DNA of 64,000 bases from the NCBI RefSeq assembly GCF_001864935.2, contig NZ_CP126267.1:806001-870000 (forward strand), in the 5' to 3' direction. This DNA comes from Curtobacterium sp. MCBA15_012. Lineage in GTDB: Bacteria > Actinomycetota > Actinomycetes > Actinomycetales > Microbacteriaceae. Below are positions 43,445 to 51,486 of this stretch, piece after piece. A model generated the notes under the pieces. It was not told the origin of the DNA and searched no databases. It saw nothing but the letters and a program-made list of their open reading frames with translations. Position 1 is the first letter of the stretch; every line of letters starts with the position of its first letter. A program made the position numbers and the translations under genes.

Positions 43445-44329
43445 TCAGTGCTGCCCGCGTCCGCGGAGACGGCCGATGCCGAGCACGATCCCGACGACGA
43501 CCATGCCGAGCACGAGCCCGAACACGGCGGACACCGCGGTGTCGACGATCCACGTCACGACCGGTCCGGCGGCCTCGACGGCGTGCTCGACCACGTGGAG
43601 CAGGTCGTACGGACCGGACCAGAGCGTCTCGGCGAGGTTCGCGATCACCAGGTGCCCGCCGACCCAGAGCATCGCGACGGTGCCGACGATGCTGATGAAC
43701 CGGAAGACGCCCGGCATGGCGCGGACGATGCGGGCGCCGGCCCGCCGGGTGCGGCGGACCGGGTGCTTCATCATCGACAGCCCGACGTCGTCGACCTTCA
43801 CGAGCAGCGCCACCGCACCGTAGACGAGCGCGGTCATGCCGGCTCCGATGAGCGCGAGCGCCCCGACCTTCGGCCAGAACGCCATGTCGGTGTCGAGGCT
43901 GGCGAGCGCGATGAGCATGATCTCGGTGCTGAGGATCAGGTCGGTGCGGATCGCCCCGAACACGAGCTTCGGCTCCGAGGTCGGCTGCTCCTCGGCGTGC
44001 CCGGCGTCGTGGTGCACGCCGAACCACTCGGTGACCTTCTCGGCGCCCTCGAAGCACAGGTACGTGCCGCCGAGCACGAGCAGCCACGGCAGCACCCACG
44101 GCGCGAACGCCGAGAGCAGGAGCGCCAGCGGGATGATGATGACGAACTTGTTGAACAGGCTGCCGAGGGCGATCCGGCCGACCACGGGCAGTTCGCGCGC
44201 CGGCTGCAGCCCCTGGACGTACTGCGGCGTGACGGCCGCGTCGTCGATGACCACGCCGGCGGTCTTCGCGCTGGCCTTGAGGGCGGCGGACAGGATGTCG
44301 TCCACGACGGCGAGCAACCCGACAGACAT
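43445..44329 (-). CDS. DUF808 family membrane protein (YedI-like)
   Basis: The 294-residue protein begins MSVGLLAVVDDILSAALKAS and contains KASAKTAGVVIDDAAVTPQYV, PARELPVVGRIALGSLFNKFVII and GTYLCFEGAEKV, which define DUF808. It has about six membrane helices. The function of the family is unknown. It lies 10 bp downstream of the 110-aa gene on the same strand. Confidence 0.9.
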   Translation of the reverse strand: MSVGLLAVVDDILSAALKASAKTAGVVIDDAAVTPQYVQGLQPARELPVVGRIALGSLFNKFVIIIPLALLLSAFAPWVLPWLLVLGGTYLCFEGAEKVTEWFGVHHDAGHAEEQPTSEPKLVFGAIRTDLILSTEIMLIALASLDTDMAFWPKVGALALIGAGMTALVYGAVALLVKVDDVGLSMMKHPVRRTRRAGARIVRAMPGVFRFISIVGTVAMLWVGGHLVIANLAETLWSGPYDLLHVVEHAVEAAGPVVTWIVDTAVSAVFGLVLGMVVVGIVLGIGRLRGRGQH

Positions 44330-44339
44330 GCCGCTCACC

Positions 44340-44672
44340 CTACCGGTGGGCTGCTGACGGCCCTCCCGCGGCGGGCACCGTGACCGAACCGGCACCGAGG
44401 GGCAGGACGGGCGCGCGGTACGTCAGGGTGGCGGGCGCACCGGACGACACCGTCGCGTGTGCCGCGCCCCACCGCCAGGCCCGGTTGTACAGGTACACGC
44501 CGAGGTCGGTCGACCCGTCGTCGGCGACCGCCCACGTCCCGGTGCCCCACTGCGCGGGCTGCCCGACGCCGTCGACCACGACCGTCGGGCGGCCGCCCCA
44601 CGTCCAGCGGGGTCGGGCGATGGTGAGCGTGACCCGGCGCTTCGTCGTGCCGGACGGCTGCGGAGCGTCCAT
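44340..44672 (-). CDS. Hypothetical beta-rich protein, 110 aa
   Basis: The protein is mostly beta strands with many tryptophans (IARPRWTWGGRPTVVVDG, WGTGTWAVADDGSTDLGVYLYNRAWRWGAA), which suggests a small Ig- or transthyretin-like fold. There is no signal peptide. It is probably cotranscribed with the DUF808 gene. I do not recognise the family. Confidence 0.6.
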   Translation of the reverse strand: MDAPQPSGTTKRRVTLTIARPRWTWGGRPTVVVDGVGQPAQWGTGTWAVADDGSTDLGVYLYNRAWRWGAAHATVSSGAPATLTYRAPVLPLGAGSVTVPAAGGPSAAHR

Positions 44673-44736
44673 CCGGTCAGGCTACGGGGCGGCCCGGCCC
44701 TGAACGGACGCAGCGGGTGGTCCGTATGCTCGCGGC

Positions 44737-45006
44737 ATGGCTGACTTCACCGCCGCACAGGCCGCCGTCGTCCGGATCGAGCGCGCGGAGGAGGGCCGGT
44801 GGGACCTGTCCGTCATCAGCGACTCCGGCGTCGCGATGGGGCACGGCGTCTACCTGTTCCAGGCCGACCACGACGACGCCGAGGACGAGCAGGCCGCCGC
44901 CCTCGACTTCGTGCGGGAGTACGGCTTCCGGTTCGAGCGCGAGGCCGTGGTCGCCGACGGCCCGGACGCGTTCTGGGCCCCGCTGCTGCCGGTCGACGCG
45001 GCCTAG
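44737..45006 (+). CDS. Small hypothetical protein, 89 aa
   Basis: The acidic protein begins MADFTAAQAAVVRIERAEEG and has a plausible alpha/beta order (WDLSVISDSGVAMGHGVYLFQADHDDAEDEQAAALDFVREYGFRFE). The codon pattern fits a real gene. It is divergent from the 110-aa gene with 64 bp between. The function is unknown. Confidence 0.6.
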   Translation: MADFTAAQAAVVRIERAEEGRWDLSVISDSGVAMGHGVYLFQADHDDAEDEQAAALDFVREYGFRFEREAVVADGPDAFWAPLLPVDAA

Positions 45007-45071
45007 TCCCCGCGCGGCCCCGGACGCCGCGATCGGCGGCGCCGCGCCCCGCCCGGCGTCCACCCGGGCGT

Positions 45072-45485
45072 TCACCGCAGCGCGGACGCCTCGAACCCGA
45101 TCAACCACGTGACGCCGAACGCGTCGCGGACGGTGCCGTCCCAGTCGCCCCACGGCCGCTCCTGCAGGTCGTCGACCACCGCGCCGCCGTCGGCCAGGGC
45201 GGCGAACCACCGACGCAGGACCTCGGGGTCCGCGGCGCCGAGGAGCGAGAAGAGCAGGCCGGTCGCGGCGAATGGCCGATCGTCGCCGCCCGCGTCCGCG
45301 GCGAACACGTGCACGTCGCCGACGAGTTCGCCGTGCGCGACCGCGTCCGCAGGGCCGTCCTCGCGGGAGAAGTCGCCGTAGGTCGCGATCCGCAGCTCGC
45401 CCCCGAAGACGCGCTGCCACCGTTCCAGTGCTGTGCGCGCCGTGCCCGGGAGCAGGAAGTACGGCGCCGGTCCGCTCGTGTCCAT
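45072..45485 (-). CDS. VOC-family (PhnB/glyoxalase-like) protein
   Basis: The 137-residue protein follows the PhnB-type vicinal oxygen chelate pattern: PYFLLPGTARTALERWQRVFGGEL, GELVGDVHVFAAD, WFAALADGGAVVDDLQERPWGDWDGTVRDAFGVTWLIGF. The His is replaced in the terminal segment compared with metal-binding members, so it may bind a ligand without catalysis. A striking double palindrome lies 45 bp upstream of its ATG. Confidence 0.85.
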   Translation of the reverse strand: MDTSGPAPYFLLPGTARTALERWQRVFGGELRIATYGDFSREDGPADAVAHGELVGDVHVFAADAGGDDRPFAATGLLFSLLGAADPEVLRRWFAALADGGAVVDDLQERPWGDWDGTVRDAFGVTWLIGFEASALR

Positions 45486-45529
45486 GCCCGGACCGTACCC
45501 CCACCGCGCCCCGCTGTTCCCCCGCGTGA

Positions 45530-45567
45530 GCGGTAGAAAACTACCGACAGCGGTAGTTTTCTACCGC
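45530..45567. promoter_or_regulatory. Double palindrome CGGTAG-N4-CTACCG
   Basis: CGGTAGAAAACTACCG (45531-45546) and CGGTAGTTTTCTACCG (45551-45566) are each perfect inverted repeats, and together with one extra G/C they form a 17-bp arm, 4-bp loop, 17-bp arm hairpin. The two sites are 20 bp apart centre to centre. They lie upstream of the VOC gene and downstream of a TetR gene, so they could be operators or a terminator. Confidence 0.6.
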
Positions 45568-45611
45568 AGCCGCAGCCGCAGCCGCAGCCGCAGCCGCAGC
45601 CGCAGCCGCAG
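45564..45611. repeat. (CCGCAG)8 microsatellite
   Basis: Eight perfect 6-bp units directly abut the double palindrome in front of the VOC gene. No reading frame uses it. Repeat-length change would alter the spacing of sequences upstream of the VOC promoter region. Confidence 0.95.
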
Positions 45612-45652
45612 ACGAAGGTGACCACCGACGTCCGCGACCTCCACGACCGAGG

Positions 45653-45670
45653 CGACCCGCGCCTCCCGTC
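45653..45670. repeat. Half copy of the 36-nt palindromic repeat (copy E)
   Basis: CGACCCGCGCCTCCCGTC matches the right half of the cluster A repeats; the left arm is absent. It lies 9 bp beyond the stop of the TetR gene (minus strand), the usual position for this element. Confidence 0.7.
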
Positions 45671-45678
45671 CGACGGGG

Positions 45679-46269
45679 TCAGCCCGCGGCCAGCGCACCC
45701 ATCTCGGCCACGACGGCCCGCAGTCGGGCGGCGAGCTCCTCGCTGTCCCCGACGGTGTCGCGGTGCGCCACCTCGGACAGTGCGGACAGCACGAGCCCGA
45801 CGGCGGTGCGGGCGGTCTGCTCGTCGGTGCGGGTCGACACGGTCGCGAGCAGCGACTGCCGGGACTCCGCCATCCACTGCATGACCATCGGGGCCATCTC
45901 GGGCCGGAGCACGAGCAGCTCCTTCATCCGGCGGCGGTCCTGCGACAGCGGCACCGTCGAGGCGACGAGCGTGCACAGGTCGTCGACCATCCGGCCGTCC
46001 GCTTCGGTGAACCGGGTCGCGGCCCACTCCGGGACCTCGACGGTGTCGAGCCCGAGCGCGGCGTGCGCCTTCGACGTGAAGTAGTTGAAGAACGTGCGGG
46101 GCGAGACGTCGGCGTCGCCGCAGATCTGCTCGACGGTGACGCCGTCGAGACCGTGCTCGGACACGAGCGTGAGCGCGGCGTCGTGGAGCGCCTGCCGGGT
46201 CTGCTGCTTCTTCCGTTCGCGCAGCGTGCACGGCGCGGTGGCCGGCTCCGGTGCTGCTGTCGTGGTCAC
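45679..46269 (-). CDS. TetR-family transcriptional regulator
   Basis: The 196-residue protein has the TetR N-terminal domain RKKQQTRQALHDAALTLVSEHGLDGVTVEQICGDADVSPRTFFNYFTSKAHAAL and a helical ligand domain. The GTG at 46269 has AGGAG five bases upstream and is preferred over the GTG at 46275. It follows the DHA2 exporter gene on the same strand by 122 bp and probably regulates it or the operon; the exporter also has a divergent MarR gene. Confidence 0.9.
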   Translation of the reverse strand: MTTTAAPEPATAPCTLRERKKQQTRQALHDAALTLVSEHGLDGVTVEQICGDADVSPRTFFNYFTSKAHAALGLDTVEVPEWAATRFTEADGRMVDDLCTLVASTVPLSQDRRRMKELLVLRPEMAPMVMQWMAESRQSLLATVSTRTDEQTARTAVGLVLSALSEVAHRDTVGDSEELAARLRAVVAEMGALAAG

Positions 46270-46327
46270 GTGCACTCCTGTGCTGGTTCGGGGGAGGTCG
46301 CTGGTCGGGCCGGTCGGCCGAGGGGAC

Positions 46328-46381
46328 GGTCCCGCCACGGTGGCGAGACCGACGGGCCGGCCCCGCCGCGGTGGCGGGACC
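46328..46381. other. Inverted repeat between exporter and TetR genes
   Basis: GGTCCCGCCAC (46328-46338) pairs with GTGGCGGGACC (46371-46381). The long-loop hairpin lies 11 bp past the exporter stop and could attenuate read-through into the TetR gene; no T-run is present. Confidence 0.4.
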
Positions 46382-46391
46382 GGCCCGGGGG

Positions 46392-48626
46392 TCATCGGCG
46401 CTGGGTCGGCGTGGAGCCGGTCATCGGGCCGGTGAAGCTGCCGGCCTCGGCCGCGGCGAGCCCGGCCTGGACCTCGAGGTCGTCCTCCGCCGACCGACCG
46501 GAGCGGTCGGAGCGGTCGGACCGGTCGGGCTGCTCGGAGCCGCCGTTCGCGTCGTCGTGCTGCTCCTGGAGCGCCGAGCGCTGCCGCAGCGGCGGCACAC
46601 GGAAGAACCAGGTGAGGACGAACGCCAGCAGGATCACGCCGAGGCCGACCCAGTAGATCGTCACGGACGAGGCGTTGAAGCCCGCCATGAACGGCCGGGT
46701 GAGGCGGCTGTCGGCGCCGGTGAGGAACGAGGTGTCGTTCGTGCTCGTGGCGTTGCTGCTCGAGCCGCTGCCGTCCTCGATCTTCTTCGCGAGCTCCGGC
46801 GTCAGCTGGTCGACCCAGTAGGAGCGTTGCGCGGCGTCCGACCAGTCGACCGAGACGGTGCCGTCCTGGACGCTGGCGTGGGCCTGCTCCGCGACGGCCT
46901 GCAGTGCTGCGGCCTCGGCGGCCGGGGTGGCGTCGGCGACCTGCTGGTCGGTGACGGTCTGCGCGGCGGCCTGGGGCAGGGCGCCCGCGGCCACCTGTGC
47001 CTGCACGGCGGCGGTCACCTTCGCCGTGACCTGGGCGTCGGCGGCGGCCTTCGCCTCGACCGATGCGTCGTCGAGCTTCGACTGCACGGTCTGCTGCAGC
47101 GGCGTGGTGATCGGGGCCCAGATCTTGTCGATCGCGCCCTGGTTCGCGGCCTTGCCCGCGACGGCCGGGTCGAGCGCGGCGGACAGCGCCGGCTTGAGGT
47201 CGGCCTGGTTCGCGGTCGCCGACAGGATGTTGCTCGGCATGACCGAGAACAGGATCGACAGGAGCACGGCGGTGCCGAGCGTGCCGCCGATCTGGCGGAA
47301 GAACGTGGCCGACGACGTGGCGACGCCCATGTCCCGGGCCTCGACGGACCCCTGCGAGGCGAGGGTCAGCGACTGCATGACCGAGCCGAGCCCGAGCCCG
47401 ATGAGGAACATGCCGATCATGAGGAACCAGAGCGGCTTGTCGATCGTCATGAAGGTCAGGACGACGTAGCCGGCGGAGACCAGGAACGTGCCGATGACCG
47501 GGAAGATCCGGTAACGACCGACCCGGGCGACGATCTGACCGCTCGTGATCGACGCGATCATCAGTCCGCCCACGAGCGGCAGCGTGGCGAAGCCGGACTC
47601 GGTCGGGGTGAGCCCGACGACGATCTGCAGGTACAGCGGGATGGTCAGCATCGCGCCGAACATCGCGAAGCCGACGAGGAACCCGATGACGGTCGCCATC
47701 GAGAACGTGCCCGAGCGGAACAGCTTGAGCGGGATGATCGCGGCGTCGCCCATCTTCGACTCGACGAGCAGGAGCGCGACGAGGCCGAGGACGCCGATCA
47801 CGTAGCTGGCGATCGCGGCGGGGGAGCCCCAGCCCCAGGTGCGGCCCTGCTCCGCCACGAGCAGCAGCGGCACGAGCGTGACGATGACCGCGGTGGCGCC
47901 CCACCAGTCGACCTTCGGCTTGTCGCCCTTGCCGTGCACCTTCGGCAGGTGCAGGAAGACGATCACCATGACGAGCGCGGCGATGCCGATCGGCACGTTG
48001 ATGAGGAGGACCCAGCGCCAGCCGGTGATCCAGAGGATCTCGGAGGAGCCGGCGAGCAGCCCGCCGATGAGTGGGCCGATCACGGAGGAGATGCCGAAGA
48101 CGGCCAGGAAGTAGCCCTGGTACTTCGCGCGCTCCCGCGGGGCGAGGATGTCGCCCATGATCGCCAGCGGCAGCGACATGAGCGCGCCGGCGCCGATGCC
48201 CTGCACGGCGCGGAAGGCCGCGAGCATGAGCATCGAGGTGGACATCGAGGACAGCACGGCGCCGAGGATGAACACGACGATGCCGAAGATGTAGAGGGGC
48301 CGGCGGCCGAAGATGTCGGAGAGCTTGCCGTAGATCGGCGTCGCGATCGTCGACGTGATCAGGTAGGCGGTCGTGACCCAGGCCTGCTGGTCGAGCCCGT
48401 GCAGGTCGTCGCCGATGGTGCGGATGGCCGTGCCGAACACCGTCTGGCCGAGGGACGACAGGAACATTCCCGCCATCAGGCCGTAGATCACGAGGAGGAT
48501 CTGGCGGTGCGTCATGAGCGGCTGCCCGGGTGCGCCGGACGCGGGTGCGCCGGTCGCGCCGGGGGCGGCGTCGGGCACGGCGGCGTGGCGGCCGTGCTGC
48601 ACCGGGACGGGTGCGGTGGCGGTCAT
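46392..48626 (-). CDS. MFS exporter, DHA2 family, with large extracytoplasmic insert
   Basis: The 744-residue protein has about 14 membrane helices with GKLSDIFGRRPLYIFGIVVF (motif A), RAVQGIGAGALMSLPLAIMGD (motif B) and GPLIGGLL (motif C). Between the last two helices (about residues 500-680) is a ~180-residue Ala/Gln/Val-rich helical insert. The C-terminal cytoplasmic tail is charged. ATG at 48626 behind AAGGAG. Such insert-bearing DHA2 proteins occur in Actinobacteria; substrates are usually drugs or lipophilic compounds. Confidence 0.9.
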   Translation of the reverse strand: MTATAPVPVQHGRHAAVPDAAPGATGAPASGAPGQPLMTHRQILLVIYGLMAGMFLSSLGQTVFGTAIRTIGDDLHGLDQQAWVTTAYLITSTIATPIYGKLSDIFGRRPLYIFGIVVFILGAVLSSMSTSMLMLAAFRAVQGIGAGALMSLPLAIMGDILAPRERAKYQGYFLAVFGISSVIGPLIGGLLAGSSEILWITGWRWVLLINVPIGIAALVMVIVFLHLPKVHGKGDKPKVDWWGATAVIVTLVPLLLVAEQGRTWGWGSPAAIASYVIGVLGLVALLLVESKMGDAAIIPLKLFRSGTFSMATVIGFLVGFAMFGAMLTIPLYLQIVVGLTPTESGFATLPLVGGLMIASITSGQIVARVGRYRIFPVIGTFLVSAGYVVLTFMTIDKPLWFLMIGMFLIGLGLGSVMQSLTLASQGSVEARDMGVATSSATFFRQIGGTLGTAVLLSILFSVMPSNILSATANQADLKPALSAALDPAVAGKAANQGAIDKIWAPITTPLQQTVQSKLDDASVEAKAAADAQVTAKVTAAVQAQVAAGALPQAAAQTVTDQQVADATPAAEAAALQAVAEQAHASVQDGTVSVDWSDAAQRSYWVDQLTPELAKKIEDGSGSSSNATSTNDTSFLTGADSRLTRPFMAGFNASSVTIYWVGLGVILLAFVLTWFFRVPPLRQRSALQEQHDDANGGSEQPDRSDRSDRSGRSAEDDLEVQAGLAAAEAGSFTGPMTGSTPTQRR

Positions 48627-48667
48627 CGAACTCCTTTTTCGGGCTGTGTAACTTTGCAGACCGCGCA

Positions 48668-48696
48668 ACGATACCTCCATTGCTTCCACGAAGCAA
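48668..48696 (-). promoter_or_regulatory. Exporter promoter with overlapping MarR-type operator
   Basis: On the minus strand TTGCTT (48691-48696) and TATCGT (48668-48673) are separated by exactly 17 bp, a good -35/-10 pair for the exporter gene. The -35 overlaps the perfect inverted repeat TTGCTTC-CAC-GAAGCAA at 48680-48696, a plausible binding site for the divergently encoded MarR protein. Confidence 0.65.
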
Positions 48697-48723
48697 CTAA
48701 ATGGTCACCGGTAGCCTGAGCCC

Positions 48724-49200
48724 GTGACCGACGCCCGAGCCGACGCCGAACGACTGCTCCGTGCCCAGCTCGACCGACTCTGGGTCCGGCAGACCCTGCG
48801 GGCGTCGCTGATCGAGTCCCAGGGCGGCCTCGACCCGACGGCCCGCGTGATCCTCCGCGCCGTCGACCGGTCCGGCGCGGTGCGCTCGATGGCCATCGCC
48901 GACGCCACGGGGCTGTCCCGCCCGGTCGTCAGCCGCCGGGTCGCCTCGCTCGTGGAGTCCGGGCACCTCGACACCGCCCCCGACCCCGCCGACGGTCGCG
49001 CCGCGCTCGTGTCGGTCGCGCCGGCCGGTCGGGAGCTCCTGGACACGCTGGCGGGCGCGGGGGCCGAGGTCGCCGACGAGCTCACGCAGGCGTTCGCGAC
49101 CGAGGAGCTCCAGACGCTCGCGGGACTGCTGGCACGGCTGAACGACCGCGCGGACACGGTGCTCGGCATCGGCGCGCCGGACGGCGACCGCCCGGCCTGA
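48724..49200 (+). CDS. MarR-family transcriptional regulator
   Basis: The 158-residue protein contains the winged helix LRAVDRSGAVRSMAIADATGLSRPVVSRRVASLVESGHLDTAPDPADGRAALVSVAPAG with a DPADGR wing. GTG start at 48724, 97 bp from the start of the divergent exporter gene. Repression of the exporter and of itself through the palindrome at 48680 is the likely mode; inducing ligand unknown. Confidence 0.9.
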   Translation: MTDARADAERLLRAQLDRLWVRQTLRASLIESQGGLDPTARVILRAVDRSGAVRSMAIADATGLSRPVVSRRVASLVESGHLDTAPDPADGRAALVSVAPAGRELLDTLAGAGAEVADELTQAFATEELQTLAGLLARLNDRADTVLGIGAPDGDRPA

Positions 49201-49238
49201 GCGTGCGGCCCGCGTCCGCGGCGCGGTCGGGCGACGGT

Positions 49239-49383
49239 CGGAGGCGCGGTGCGGGCCCGCCACGCACCCTGCCCACCCGACCCGCTGGCGGTCGGGAGGC
49301 GCGGTGCGGGCCCGCCACGCACCCTCCGGTCGCGACCCACTGACGGACGGGAGGCGCGGTGCGGCACCGCCACGAGCCTCCCG
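49239..49383 (-). repeat. Three 36-nt palindromic repeats, period about 54 nt (cluster C)
   Basis: Copies at 49239-49273 (one G short), 49293-49328 and 49348-49383 begin CGGGAGGCGCGGTGCGG and read as the reverse orientation of clusters A and B. Spacings are 54 and 55 nt. The array fills the gap between the MarR gene and the helicase gene. Confidence 0.88.
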
Positions 49384-49456
49384 TCCGGCCCCGGTCCGGG
49401 CCGCCCGCAGGCGGGCCGGGTCGCCGTGGGGGCCACGTCCGCGGTACCGTTTCCGC

Positions 49457-51313
49457 ATGAGCACGGACACCGCCACCACCACCGAGACCGCCGACGAGGG
49501 GCCCGTGGTGACCTTCGCCGACCTCGGCCTGAGCGACCCGGTGCTCAAGGCCGTCAAGGACATCGGCTACGAGACCCCCTCCGCCATCCAGGAAGCGACG
49601 ATCCCGACGCTGCTCGCGGGCCGCGACGTCGTCGGCCTCGCGCAGACCGGAACCGGCAAGACCGCGGCGTTCGCGCTGCCGATCCTGTCCCGCATGGAGT
49701 CGGGCAGCAAGGTGCCGCAGGCGCTCGTGCTGTCACCGACCCGCGAGCTCGCGCTGCAGGTGTGCGAGGCCTTCGAGCAGTTCGCGTCGCACATGAAGCA
49801 CGTCCACGTGCTGCCGGTCTACGGCGGTCAGGCGTACGGCGTGCAGCTGTCGGCCCTGCGTCGCGGCGTCGACGTCGTGGTCGGCACCCCCGGCCGCATC
49901 ATGGACCACATCGCGAAGGGCACGCTCGACCTGTCCGAGCTGAAGTACCTCGTGCTCGACGAGGCCGACGAGATGCTCAAGATGGGCTTCGCCGAGGACG
50001 TCGAGACGATCCTCGCCGAGACCCCGGACGACAAGCAGGTCGCGCTGTTCTCGGCGACGATGCCCGCGCAGATCCGCCGCATCTCGCAGCAGTACCTCAA
50101 CGACCCGTCCGAGATCACGGTCAAGACCAAGACGAAGACGGCCGCGAACATCACGCAGCGGTACCTCATCGTGTCGTACCCGCAGAAGGTCGACGCCCTG
50201 ACCCGCATCCTCGAGGTCGAGGACTTCGAGGGCATGATCGTCTTCGTCCGCACCAAGAGCGAGACCGAGACCCTGGCCGAGAAGCTCCGGGCCCGCGGCT
50301 ACGCTGCGGCGGCCATCAGCGGTGACGTCGCCCAGGCGCAGCGCGAGCGCACCGTGAACCAGCTCAAGTCGGGCAAGCTCGACATCCTCGTGGCGACCGA
50401 CGTCGCGGCCCGTGGTCTCGACGTCGACCGCATCACCCACGTGGTGAACTTCGACATCCCCGTCGACATCGAGTCCTACGTGCACCGCATCGGCCGCACC
50501 GGTCGTGCCGGCCGCAAGGGCGACTCGATCAGCTTCGTCACGCCGCGCGAGCGTCGCCTGCTCTCGGCGATCGAGCGCCACACCAAGCAGCCGCTCACGC
50601 AGATGCAGCTGCCGACGATCGACGACGTCAACGAGACGCGCCTGACCCGCTTCGACGACGCGATCACCGCCGCGCTCGAGCAGCAGGACCGCATCGAGAA
50701 GTTCCGCGAGGTCATCGCGCACTACGTCCGCAACCACGACGTCCCCGCCGAGGACGTCTCCGCGGCCCTCGCCGTCGTCGCCCAGGGTGACGACCCGCTG
50801 CTGCTCGACCCGAACTCGGACGCGCTCCGCAACCAGGTCGACCGTGACGGCCGTCGTGGCGACGACCGCGCCGACCGTGGTGACCGCGGTGACCGTGCCG
50901 AGCGCGGTCCCCGTCGCTCGCAGCCGATGGCCGCGTACCGCATCGAGGTCGGCCGCCGGCACCGTGTCGAGCCGCGCCAGATCGTCGGCGCGCTCGCGAA
51001 CGAGGGCGGGCTCCGCCGCGACGACTTCGGGTCGATCCAGATCCGCCCGGACTTCTCGATCGTCGAGCTGCCCCAGGACATGGACCCGGGCGTGCTCGAC
51101 CGCCTGTCGGACACCCGGATCAGCGGCAAGCTCATCGAGATCCGCCCGGACTCCCGCGGCGGCGGTGCCCGTCGCGACGACCGCGGCTCGCGCGGCGGGT
51201 ACGACCGCGACTCGCGCGGCGGTGGCCGGGGCGGCTACGACCGCGACTCCCGTGGTGGCGACCGTGACGACCGCGGCGGCGACGACCGCGGTGCGCGCCG
51301 ACCGCGGTACTGA
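49457..51313 (+). CDS. deaD: DEAD-box ATP-dependent RNA helicase (DeaD/CsdA type)
   Basis: The 618-residue protein has the Q motif (TFADLGLSDPVLKAVKDIGYETPSAIQ), AQTGTGKT (near 61), PTRELALQ, TPGRIMDH, VLDEADEML (near 167), SATMP, ATDVAARGLDVD and HRIGRTGRAGRKG. After a charged Arg/Asp/Gly linker comes a DbpA-type RNA-binding domain (AAYRIEVGRRHRVEPRQIVGALANEGGLRRDDFGSIQI). A Gly/Arg/Asp repeat tail (DRGSRGGYDRDSRGG) ends the chain. It remodels rRNA and mRNA, often in the cold. A strong terminator follows. Confidence 0.95.
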   Translation: MSTDTATTTETADEGPVVTFADLGLSDPVLKAVKDIGYETPSAIQEATIPTLLAGRDVVGLAQTGTGKTAAFALPILSRMESGSKVPQALVLSPTRELALQVCEAFEQFASHMKHVHVLPVYGGQAYGVQLSALRRGVDVVVGTPGRIMDHIAKGTLDLSELKYLVLDEADEMLKMGFAEDVETILAETPDDKQVALFSATMPAQIRRISQQYLNDPSEITVKTKTKTAANITQRYLIVSYPQKVDALTRILEVEDFEGMIVFVRTKSETETLAEKLRARGYAAAAISGDVAQAQRERTVNQLKSGKLDILVATDVAARGLDVDRITHVVNFDIPVDIESYVHRIGRTGRAGRKGDSISFVTPRERRLLSAIERHTKQPLTQMQLPTIDDVNETRLTRFDDAITAALEQQDRIEKFREVIAHYVRNHDVPAEDVSAALAVVAQGDDPLLLDPNSDALRNQVDRDGRRGDDRADRGDRGDRAERGPRRSQPMAAYRIEVGRRHRVEPRQIVGALANEGGLRRDDFGSIQIRPDFSIVELPQDMDPGVLDRLSDTRISGKLIEIRPDSRGGGARRDDRGSRGGYDRDSRGGGRGGYDRDSRGGDRDDRGGDDRGARRPRY

Positions 51314-51349
51314 TGCGCTGACCGGGCGCGCTGCGGCGTCCCCGGTCCC

Positions 51350-51391
51350 GACGGGCGTGCCCGGACCTCCCGAGGTCCGGGCACGCCCGTC
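51350..51391 (+). terminator. Strong stem-loop downstream of the helicase gene
   Basis: GACGGGCGTGCCCGGACCT pairs perfectly over 19 bp with its complement around the loop CCCG. It starts 37 bp past the helicase stop. There is no clear T-run, as is common in high-GC genomes. Confidence 0.82.
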
Positions 51392-51486
51392 GTCGTCCAC
51401 CGGCCGGTCGGGGGGTTGCGGCACGGTGGACAGAGCGGTTCACTCGGACGAGGGCACCGTGTCCAGCCGTCAGGAGGCACCCACCC

